Origin: Augochlora pura
Lineage: Eukaryota; Arthropoda; Insecta; Hymenoptera; Halictidae
Length of the DNA stretch: 64,000 nucleotides
Direction of reading: 5' to 3'
Assembly (NCBI RefSeq): GCF_028453695.1
Contig: NC_135781.1
Span: forward strand, 10,787,640 to 10,851,639
Shown here: positions 13,254-22,238 of the stretch, in pieces
Numbering within the stretch: position 1 is the first letter of the stretch
Layout: every line of letters starts with the position of its first letter
The notes under the pieces: generated by a model
Databases searched by the model: none
What the model was told of the DNA's origin: nothing
What the model saw: the letters and a program-made list of their open reading frames with translations, nothing else
Translations under genes and position numbers: made by a program

Positions 13254-13369
13254 TTAGTATCTGACCCAACAGTACCTGTATACAACGTAACCAATTACGC
13301 CGACGACCAAAAGTCCTCCTATGAGACCACCAACGATCGCCCCAACATTCGCTCCACTGCAATTTTCCT
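13254..13369 (-). other. Transmembrane and tail exon of the four-domain LAMP gene
   Basis: This terminal exon encodes residues 732-769: EENC, then a helix with glycines at 741, 745 and 749 plus 746 and 750, then YRYCWVRY and TAA at 13256-13254. The G-x-x-x-G-x-x-x-G spacing is a helix-packing pattern. The tail has about eight residues. It has no GY-x-x-hydrophobic end; YCWV (764-767) is the only tyrosine motif that could act as YxxΦ, and it sits two residues from the C-terminus. Confidence 0.82.
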
Positions 13370-16300
13370 CTAGAACATCGAAATTAATTCTTAAGAAAAG
13401 AACCTAATCTTTCTCGAAGACGCTACGTAAAAATGTCTGTCAAGGGGATAGTTTCTCCCTCAATATATAAAAGTAGCACGAAGAATGTATTAAAATCATT
13501 GTAGAACACTTCTGTTCGACGAAGACTCACCCGATCTCTTCGTGTAGTCCGCATCCTTGTTAAAGACTATCAAAATCACATTGTTGAAAGTTGCGCTGAA
13601 GTTGTTGCCCGTCACTTGCTCTTGCGATTCACATTTGTAAGTGTTCGACGCATCGGTAGAAAAGATCATTAGATTGTCTATTTGTCCCTTGAACTTCTCC
13701 CCTACGCAAAGTTAATAGTTCATGTAGAAATCTCGATCATTAATTCGTAAACTATCTCTGTTATCAAAATGAAATCTAGCTCGTAATTATTCGATACGAT
13801 TGTTCGATACGAATTACGAATTAAATTATAATTTAGTTACGAATTAAATTACAATCTTTTCTTAAAGATATGATACATATACTTTAGCCGTAGTAATTTA
13901 CTTTAGTAAAAAGGTAACATCCGCGGGCGTCGCTACAGTGGCGCATCGTTCCTAAGTAGTTAAAAAAAACCATAAGTCACGTGAATCTTCTCACCTTTCG
14001 TGTCAGTAAAATTTGTCGTGTCGATAGACGTTTCGATCCGATGGAGGTAGAATCTCGAATTCAGCATATTGAATGTCAAGTTCACCTCATTTTTAGGATT
14101 CTCAGTCGGCCATTGTATATTCAACGTGGATACTTCGTCTCCGCAAGTTCCGTTCGATGTTGCATTTGTGGGCACTTTCACCTCTTTTGTACCCGTCTGA
14201 AAACGAAACAACAATCGTTTAAATCGCGATAATCAAACTATCCCGCAGTATTCGGATTTTACTTACTCCAGTTTTCGTTGCATAGTGTATGTTCAGAGTG
14301 ATATCCATGTTCGCTAAAGTGCAAGGGATCTTGCTATTCTTTGGAAAGACAGAGTACTTGTAGCCTGGTACGCCAGTAATTGTGTTGTTTTTATCCGTAT
14401 CCGTTTTATTATCTTTATGACAATTAGATTCTGAAACAATAGTTACAATTAAGAGTTGTTTGGTAAAAGTTTCTATTCGATAAGCTAGCATAGATATGTA
14501 ATACGTATAAACAAAATAGTCGGCATGTGTGTCGACGTAGCAATTTCATGTAAGGTGCTGCAGTTTTACAGAACACACTAGAGTACATGTCCCCGTTCCC
14601 GTGTCTGCCCCAATTTCCGTGCCCTTGGATTAAATAATTCATAAAAACAATAAAACTATGGTATATACATTTTTATATTACGTTCATCTATCAATCCGGG
14701 GGCACGGAGACTAGGATATCTAGCCTACTTACCGATAGATTTTATACTAATGTCCTCTTGATCGTTGAAAGCCATCAACATGACGTTACTTATTTTTATC
14801 TTTGTCGAATTGTTTATCATTGCCTCGGAAATGTCCGAACACTTAAAAAATCCGTTCACCATTTTATTAGGGAGTAGCTTAAGCGGCGTTGTAGACATCG
14901 AATGCAACCACTCGCCAGTCTCTGCAACATTATATCAAATATAATACCACTGTGTACCACCTGAATTCGAAGTGAAGTCTCTTTATCAAGAATCAATACT
15001 ACATACCGACGGTATCCTGGAATATCTCTTGATCGTTATAGATGTCGGCTTTCACATAATCTACATAATATTGTTCTGACGTGCGGTAAAAGCCAATTTG
15101 GAGTCTACTCTTCTTGTCTTTCTTGTTCTCATTTTTGGATCCTGGCCATGACAAATCCATGTAAGGCATATACTCATCGCAACTGCCAGTCGTTGTCGCG
15201 TTCCATGGGACTTCTATGGTTTTGGTATCCTTCTACCATAAAAAAACCATTTCAAATATTTGCGAACGTTACAAGCCACGAGCTCCCAATACATACCGTC
15301 TTATCTTTCTTATTGTATGTCACGTTCAACCCGATCGTCATGTTACCTATGATGCACGGAATATCCGAATTTTGATCCCTTACGACGTAATTGAACATTC
15401 GTTCATTGAGTGCAGTTTCGGGATTGCATTGTGTCACTAAAAATTATGAAACAGATTGAATCTTAAATTTAAATATCCTTAAATTTTCATTGCAATATTT
15501 ATCTAACGCGTAACGAACACTATTGTTGCTTTTGTCTTTACCATCAACGGAAATATATCTCACTGAAGACATGAATGGATGAATTCAACGGAGGATGATT
15601 AAAACACGCGATAGTGAGGTGCTATACGTTTTTAACAGCAAGATATTCTAAACACTCTGTACTTCTTTAATGGTTTTGTTGCTTTGCTTCGTTTCGAAGA
15701 AATCTCACTCTTAGAATTATTGCTATGAGCTTAGTAATAATCTGGCTGATCCCACCTTGACGTACTAATTGTAAGAATGAAAATCTAATTTTACCCTTGA
15801 AGTTTTTTTCGGTGTGGAACGGCGCGAAAAGGACATTCGCGATTGTCAGCTTGATGTCACCAAAGCGCAGAACGTTTCCAGTCTTGCAGCTATAAAGTCC
15901 ATTCCCATAGGCCACGGGAAACATACGTAAGGTTATATTTCCCTTACGACTTACGTTGTCTGTGATTATCGGAAATAATTAATTCACAAAACTAATCGGA
16001 ATTGTAATGGGGCTGTGGATTTTGATACGGAAAAGTACGAACCATTTTGAAAGTTCTTTCTTTCTTTCTTTCTCTTTGATCAAATTAAACACATTTATTA
16101 TGAATGCATCAAATCCGCAGTTTACTTACGCTTTTTTTTGCGAAAACACTCGATAAACGTACCTTTTGCAGATTCAAGATTTTTTTTGTCAATCGTGATG
16201 TCCACGCCCGCATTATCGATGTATGCAACACCGTTATCGTCTGTGCTTATTGCGATAGATAACGTGAATTTGTTCCCATTGTCGTACCAATGCAGATCCG

Positions 16301-18099
16301 CGGTCTGATTTTGTTTCTTTCCGTTTATGTTATATTTTACATTATCTATAAGAGCTGCCTTCGTGAAATTCTGCTTGTATATCTGGACCTGTATAAAAGT
16401 GTATCGATAAACGTTCTTTTAATTATTTGCTGTTCCTTGCCGCTAGTACTCACTTTGCCGTTTGTCTGTGTATACGGTATTTCGAAGGAAACCGACATTG
16501 CCGCCAGAGTTGAGATCTTATTGTCCGTTGAACTGATATCATAAGGGAGAACATTCTCTGTAGAGCATGGCGCTAAAAATCAAAATTCTGGTTAAGGAGG
16601 TCGACATTACAAAAGAGGAAAATTATTTGTTCCGCAGATCTCTATGGTTCTAACGATATTGGACATAAATGTCTACGAACTATCGCTTTCTTTTCGCTCG
16701 CAGTATTTGTCATCGCTGTTGTACGCGATCAATTTGACATCTGACACCTTCATATTTGATTCTTGGATGGTAATCGCTACATTTTTACAGACAGAAATGT
16801 TCTGCATGTTTCCACTGAACAGTCCATCGTCCAAGTCGATCCCCTTCACCAATCGATCCACTGTATCATAAATGTTTTCATGATTCAAGAAGAAAGAACA
16901 GCATCGGAAAAGTTAAACTACAAGGTAGACAACCGACCTGCAGCATTCGGGTCAGCAATAGAAACGTTAAAGGCTACATGCACAACTGAGAACACAGTGT
17001 AATTGTTTAACAACACGAATTTCACTGAATTCTGAGTTTTTTCCTCCCCCCAAGTTAACACCAGTTCAGACATCACCGGCGAACAGATCCCGGACACTGT
17101 GACACTTTTATTGTTTGGAACGTCATACTTGGCCACGGCATCCTGAAAACGACAAGAATTTTAAACATATCATGCTAATACGTTCGATGGCAAAGAAACC
17201 CTTTCCACGTTCTGATGGACCTCTAATATCAAACTAAGCGTTAACATTTGAACCAATAACAAACAAAATATTGTGCTCGATAATCGTTTATCCACATGCA
17301 TTCCTTTGGTAGCCATTAAGGTTTTCACAACAATTTACATATATGCATTCAATTTTACATATATGCATTCAAATTTTCGTTGCAACAATTTCACTTGTAA
17401 AACTTAACGTTTCAACAGAAGCGTTACATCTTGGTAAGTGTTTCCAATAGAATTTCTTCTGTGTTGACGAAAGGAATTCATCTTTTCGCGAAATCTTGTA
17501 CTTTAATTGTTTAAAAATATCTTTATGTTCAAATGTACTTGTCAAATTAGTTAAAAGATAAAAAGAACTGTTAGGTCAATCGATATAACATTTCAAGGAA
17601 CAGTACCGTTACCATTTGACCTACACGTAAAATGGCATTTTGTTGGGTGATTTATTGTTAATGTTAATAGTTGCAGTTATAAGTGACATAGTGGTCATTT
17701 ATAAAACCTGCGAGCGAGATACTTTTCTGATATTTACTGATATGTTTCACCGAAGAAAACAAGTTTCCGTTGTGCCGACAATGCTGATGACCAAGGACTT
17801 GCACTCACCTTGTTATCTTTAGTCTTGTACACGGCGTTTAGGGAAATCGTCATATTAGCCAAGATGCAAGGTGGAAGTTTGTCAGCCTTGACCTGATACA
17901 TGTAATTGCACTTTGCTTCTGATGCTTTCGTCGTAACATCGCCGTTAGTAGAGTTGCACAACACTGCGAAATCAAGGTACACTTTAAGGATCAGCGATCG
18001 CGGCTAGCGATCGTGGCTAGCGATCGTTTGGACACCGTCAATCTCACCTGCAGTCACGAGAACCGCTAGAACGAACAACGTTATTCGGCTTCGTCCCAT
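13254..18099 (-). CDS. Four-domain LAMP-family type I membrane glycoprotein (14 exons, 769 aa)
   Basis: Seen: 14 exons join in one frame: 18099-18048, 17963-17809, 17142-16938, 16860-16681, 16572-16454, 16388-16163, 15959-15795, 15436-15297, 15232-15007, 14921-14733, 14430-14267, 14196-13995, 13701-13531, 13369-13254; all introns are GT-AG. The start MGRSRITLFVLAVLVTA is a signal peptide. The frame stays open upstream, but that part overlaps the promoter. Four luminal domains follow (about residues 18-197, 198-367, 368-552, 553-731), then Cys735, a Gly-rich membrane helix (about 740-762) and the tail YRYCWVRY. Known: LAMP domains carry C-x-x-A-N-M/F, S-x-C, F-P-N-A and Y-x-C...A-F/Y signatures; all are visible here, with about 20 N-glycosylation sequons. 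LAMP1/2 have two such domains, so four is unusual. Inferred: a heavily glycosylated luminal or surface coat protein of endolysosomes or plasma membrane. The family call is firm; orthology to a named gene is not, so no symbol is given. A polyadenylation signal lies at 13082-13087. Confidence 0.86.
13531..14430 (-). other. LAMP domain 4 of the four-domain gene (membrane-proximal)
   Basis: Exons 14430-14267, 14196-13995 and 13701-13531 encode residues 553-731. Cysteines are C556, C589 (in IPCTLANM), C625 (in NGTC) and C698 (in YKC); C698 is expected to pair with C735 in the transmembrane exon, as the last luminal disulfide does in vertebrate LAMPs. About six N-glycosylation sequons are visible. 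The N-terminal part is rich in Asp, Lys, Asn and Thr (residues 557-571), a likely flexible linker from domain 3. Confidence 0.82.
14733..15436 (-). other. LAMP domain 3 of the four-domain gene
   Basis: Exons 15436-15297, 15232-15007 and 14921-14733 encode residues 368-552. The full LAMP cysteine set is present: C371 (partner of C337), C395 (in IPCIIGNM), C432 (in TGSC) and C517 (in FKC). The middle exon carries a lysine- and asparagine-rich loop (around residues 445-455) where the other domains have a shorter loop. Five or so N-glycosylation sequons are visible. Confidence 0.82.
15795..16572 (-). other. LAMP domain 2 of the four-domain gene, lacking the first disulfide
   Basis: Exons 16572-16454, 16388-16163 and 15959-15795 encode residues 198-367. 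C200 and C337 (in YSC) are kept, but the C-x-x-A-N-M cysteine is Ser218 (in KISTLAAM) and its S-x-C partner aligns with Gly260. Both members of the first LAMP disulfide are therefore gone. The frame is open and splice sites are good, so this looks like divergence, not decay. The middle exon is 226 nt, exactly the length of the middle exon of domain 3. Confidence 0.8.
16681..17963 (-). other. LAMP domain 1 of the four-domain gene (3-exon cassette)
   Basis: Exons 17963-17809, 17142-16938 and 16860-16681 encode residues 18-197. Core cysteines are C50 (in PPCILANM), C89 (in SGIC) and C162 (in SVC), the last expected to pair with C200 at the start of the next domain. This domain has two extra N-terminal cysteines, C20 and C36, which could pair with each other. 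About six N-glycosylation sequons are present. The last exon has a weak donor (ATA|GTTCGT); it is 180 nt and phase 1 at both ends, so skipping it would keep the frame. Confidence 0.82.
17991..18027. repeat. Three copies of a 12-13 bp GCTAGCGATCG unit in LAMP intron 1
   Basis: The units read CAGCGATCG, GGCTAGCGATCG and GGCTAGCGATCG in tandem inside the 84-nt first intron of the four-domain LAMP gene, 20 nt from the exon 1 donor. Confidence 0.75.
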
Positions 18100-18238
18100 G
18101 GTCACTCTTAAATTCCACGGTATCCTCTCAAAGTAAAATTCCACACTTTTAATTAATTGGTTGCAAACTTCCCGTAGACTTGACGCGACATAGAGGAATG
18201 CTCGCCGCGGGAGCAGAGTGGCTGCCGTAATCCGTAGT

Positions 18239-18295
18239 CGATATAAAAACAAAGGATAACGTGCCCCCACTCCGAGCCACCCTGACAGCTTATCA
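18239..18295 (-). promoter_or_regulatory. Core promoter region of the four-domain LAMP gene
   Basis: On the minus strand this holds a TGATAAGC GATA-type site, then GGCTCGGAGTGGGGGCA, then TTTTTATAT, about 140-190 bp before the ATG at 18099. The last two blocks recur in the same order before the two-domain gene. Promoter function is inferred from this shared order and position; the exact start of transcription is not determined. Confidence 0.5.
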
Positions 18296-19025
18296 GACGT
18301 TTTCGAACGCGATGAGATAGGACAGCTAATCTCTTGCATCCATCGATCTAACATTTGTTGAGCTGCTCAGCCCCGTTTTCGCTAGATTCTGAAATAATTC
18401 TTCGAACGTGCTGCTGATCATAATATACTGTCAATTAAAATTGAATCGTCCATGTCTGTTTTCCTCCGAATTAGTTACAGCGAGGTGTAGCTACCTGACA
18501 AAATTAATCAACCACTCGAAATTATTCATTTCAGCGGCAAATCTTATCTACTGATTATATCCGTCCGCTGCGATAAATATTCGTGTACGTTGATTGATCT
18601 AGCCTACGTGAAAACCTGCCTTTTACACATTACGCAAACGTTGCCTATGCTATTAATTCGAACAAGTAATAAATACTCTTATATAGGAATCGCGATTGCT
18701 GTAGATTTACAGTGACTACGACATAACAATTTTCTGACTCCATAACAACACGTGCCTTCCCAATGTCAATTATACAAAACTGTATAATGTATAATGTATA
18801 ATATATCTGGATTGTTGTTCGCATGCTGATCAAACTGTTCCATTCATTATGTTATGTTTTACCGCAAGAATGACGCTCTTTCTATTATGGCTTTTGCATA
18901 TTCGAAAACGTACCTGCATATTTTCTGTAAGCCTGATGTGTAATCATCCTGTTGTGTAAACATCTTGTATGTTTTTACGTGTTATTATTAGTGTCCATCG
19001 TTAAAACGGTAAGACAATTTCTTTC

Positions 19026-19044
19026 GGGGGGGGGGGGGGGGGGG
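19026..19044. repeat. Run of 19 G
   Basis: An uninterrupted G homopolymer, capable of G-quadruplex formation and prone to length error in assembly. Confidence 0.95.
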
Positions 19045-20321
19045 CATCTCGCTTGCTTCGCCTAACCTGCATGCCTCTAGTCTCCACTTGTTCATGACCT
19101 CCCGGAATTCACTTCTATTGATAAATAAGAAGAGCAATAAACTAATCGACGCGAGGAGATAGGAGGTATTGATCGGCCACTCCACCTAATCAGGTCTGTT
19201 CTTCAAAGCGTAACTTAGCGAATGAAAATCAAAAGTCTGGAATGAAAATAAAGTAGTAGAGGCTAGGAGGAAATGTTGAAAGAGCAAGACGTGACAGGAG
19301 TTTGGAGGCGTTGTTTATTTACAATCTGCCAGGCTCCTGTCCCTCGTTTACTAAAAATTGAGGCTAATATGAAGAGATCATTTTTGCAATTGAGGGAAAC
19401 GCGTTGCTAGATTGAAACTTTTGTAACCGTACTCGTGCGTAGTTGTTTCGAAGCCTTTCGATATTTCTATTCTTTTAATAGACTTCCAACTACTTGGAAA
19501 AATTTTGTGAAACCATTTATTATAAACGCATTCTTTTAATAATAAGAATGCGAGTCTACACGACCATAAATCCGTTAAATGTTTAATAATTTGATGTTAC
19601 TCTGTTTTGATATACTTTTGTGCATAGAATAGTGCAAGTTTTAAATCACTTATGGGGTAATTTCTAAAATTAGGATGGTTAATGGATGCCTGAACGTATC
19701 TGATTGATATCGTATCTTGGAGAGATAATTATGCTTTTGATAATGACTAGATAATTATTGGGGAGGACAATATATTTTCTGTTAGTTTGGCATTCAAAAA
19801 AACACTTCAATGAAAACACCAGTGACTTCCTGGACCCCAATTAGTTTGACACAAAGTAAACGTTCTAGCGTGAAGCGCGCATGTTTTCAACTTCGTTAGG
19901 GATTTTTTGCAAAAGAAAACTGTAATATGTTTTGCAATAAAACAGACGAGGTATATTTGTACGTATTTCAACGATGAATCCGATACTAGGAGAGAAAAAG
20001 GTGGTAATTAATAGAGTGACTTTAAAATTAGATTATCGATGTATGCATGTTTTGTTAAATTTTGGCGGCCTAAAAAATAGATAAAAAGATTAGATTTTAA
20101 TAAAAATAAAAATAAAAATTCTTTACTCAATTGGTCCAGTCGGTTTCGAGATATCATCCATGCAACGATAACTTCGTTAATTTAGTTCGCATATAAGACT
20201 CCAGAAGAAATATGCAAAGAAAGTGTGATTTATTTAAAAGTTCACACTGAAATACTCCCTTAAGTGTTAAACAACCCTCAAATAACTCAAGTTAAACTAT
20301 TTCATATTCAACACAGAAAAA

Positions 20322-20822
20322 TGGACCGTTTATTTTTCTTTGTCCTTCATCGATGTTATATAAAATAGTGTATGGTGCCCTTTTGAGAAACTTCATCCAA
20401 CATATTTACAACCAATTTACCTGTTCTCCATTAGTGTTTTTTCTTATCAGTTTTTCAATCGGATTTTGAAGATTTTTTATTGAAACGAAATTCTCTCGTC
20501 TCATTTCATGTAAAATGAATTTATCATGTTTTCTACATTATGTTACGTGATATAAAACAAATGTAAAATAACAGGCTACTGATCGGCAACCATCTGCTAA
20601 GCCACCTACCTCTGTCAATTGGACTTACACCACTTTCACAATCGATGATTATGCAATTTCATTTACCGACCAATTTTAAATTGTGCAAAACATGGGAATT
20701 TTTTAAGAAATTGAACACGAACTAATTATACATACAAAATTTACATTAAATTAATCATGAATTACGTGATATCTCATTTTTTTTCAAAAATGGACTTACA
20801 CCACTTTCAAAATAAACGGTCC
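20322..20822. repeat. Interspersed repeat bounded by inverted GGACCGTTTATTTT
   Basis: GGACCGTTTATTTT at about 20323 recurs inverted at the right end. TGGACTTACACCACTTTCA is present twice in direct orientation (about 20619 and 20789). A diverged relative (TGGACTTACTACACC) occurs near 28713. The pattern suggests a short repeat element, possibly two fragments side by side. No coding sequence. Confidence 0.45.
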
Positions 20823-21189
20823 AAATACTGAAACGAATCTAACTAGCCTTTCAACTTCATAAAGGTACAATGGTGCCTCCAATGAAATTACAAAAATATA
20901 AGGAATTACTTTATCGAAAACATATGTACAATATTGACAAGTCTGACGCACGCATCCGACCTATTGGTAGCAATCACCGGTGTTCGTAATTCGTGCCTCC
21001 CACCTTTCGAACCACAACCGGGAGTTTTTCATTTCTGCTGAATCACGACGCGGCTTTTGTTAACAAGAGCGTGCGGCGGTTAGGCTCGGCCACCGGGCAG
21101 CGCATAATGCATCGCTGCCTGTAACCCTCTGATTTTCGTGGCTCGTGGGTGGTTGTGATTCCGATTAATAGCCTGGAGATCGAGCGAGA

Positions 21190-21230
21190 AAGAGAGAGAG
21201 AGAGAGAGAGGGAGAGAGAAAGAGAGAAAT
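21190..21230. repeat. (AG)n microsatellite
   Basis: AG-rich tract with a few interruptions (GGAGAG, AAAGAG), in a GC-rich island. Confidence 0.9.
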
Positions 21231-21969
21231 CCGGAAAGAGGTGAACAGAGAAAGAGCGTAGCGAGCGTGACAAAAATTGCACAGGATGTGGTTGCACGCG
21301 CCCACGAAAATCGGCATCGACCACGGATCAAACGAATGCAACCCTTCCCGCCTCCGCTCGCTCCCATTATTAAACGCAGCTGCCTAATGCACGGTTTCGA
21401 CTGATTTTTCTTCCGACGACGACGTTACGCTAACCGTACCTGACCAACGTTGATCTCCGTTGTTAACTCGCGCAATAGCCCTGCCACAGGTCACTTTTGA
21501 CCCGAGTCAGACATTTTTACCGAGGCTGCAGCATTATGAGGGAATGGTAATAACTACTTATGTTCCCAAGTTGATGGATTTGCAAGGCTAAACATGTCAG
21601 GAAGCATACTTTTTAGTTGATTGTCCGTTCCTTTTTAATATTTTTTTATTTACGATTCCTGTAAACTTGCAGAAAAGCAACAACTACATTTTCAGCAGGA
21701 TTATTTAAAGTTTAAGGTGCGAAATAAAGTACGAAATAAATTAATTTTCAATTCATTCAAAAACAATTTGTTTCGGATGTCCTTCATGATGTACATACTA
21801 AAAACAATAAAACATTGCATGATTTATAAAAAATCAGTCAAGACTAAAATACGATAGTGACCTATTTTGTACTATGCCCATCACTTCCAATCTAATGATA
21901 TCTCGCGGCCGGATTTGATTGTGAGTAATTCTAAGTAAATAGTTACACACTAGCTTTTACCCTACATAC

Positions 21970-22238
21970 CCATGGGTAAGTCCATCATCGTCATAAAAAG
22001 AGAGAAACATAGTGCTAACAAATATTGTTCTGAAGGTCACATTTCCGAAAATAATCAACGTTATATAAAATAAATATAATCGTTGCAAAGATACACCTCC
22101 CCAGCCCTTCGACAGAAATTGTGCCATATTTCCAGCGAGGGATAATACTAGCAACATTAGTACGGTTCCGTAAACTAGGACGCTTTTAAATTCTAGTTCG
22201 GCTACGGGAAAATTGACCACTGTGCGATGTTGTTCGTC
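21970..22238 (-). CDS. Internal exon of an unidentified multipass membrane protein
   Basis: A 269-nt minus-strand frame is bounded by a good acceptor (TTTATTGCAG) and a strong donor (CATGG|GTATGTAG). It encodes about 89 residues with two hydrophobic helices: one around FKSVLVYGTVLMLLVLSLAG and one around RLYLFYITLIIFG, separated by a Lys/Trp/Gly-containing loop, ending with an acidic FYDDDG. I found no flanking exons that match in phase, so the gene is incomplete in this reading. The pair of helices loosely recalls XK-type scramblase segments, but this is too weak for a name. It could also be the remains of a duplicated exon. Confidence 0.4.

Larger units (their letters stand above)
18300..21955. 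other. Non-coding region upstream of the LAMP genes
   Basis: Contains a run of 19 G at 19026-19044, a (AG)n tract at 21190-21230, and repeated elements around 20.3-20.8 kb (listed separately). A short minus-strand frame at 19185-18988 has a hydrophobic stretch but no domain signature, and I do not call it a gene. Confidence 0.55.

Noticed and set aside
18004..18354. Longer 116-residue minus-strand frame that would extend the four-domain LAMP N-terminally
   Set aside because: The upstream part overlaps the shared promoter block and would bury the signal peptide; the ATG at 18099 with MGRSRITLFVLAVLVTA is the sensible start.
18988..19185. Minus-strand frame with a hydrophobic SYLLASISLLLFLFI segment
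   Set aside because: Half of it translates the 19-G run into polyproline; the splice phase does not fit the membrane exon upstream.
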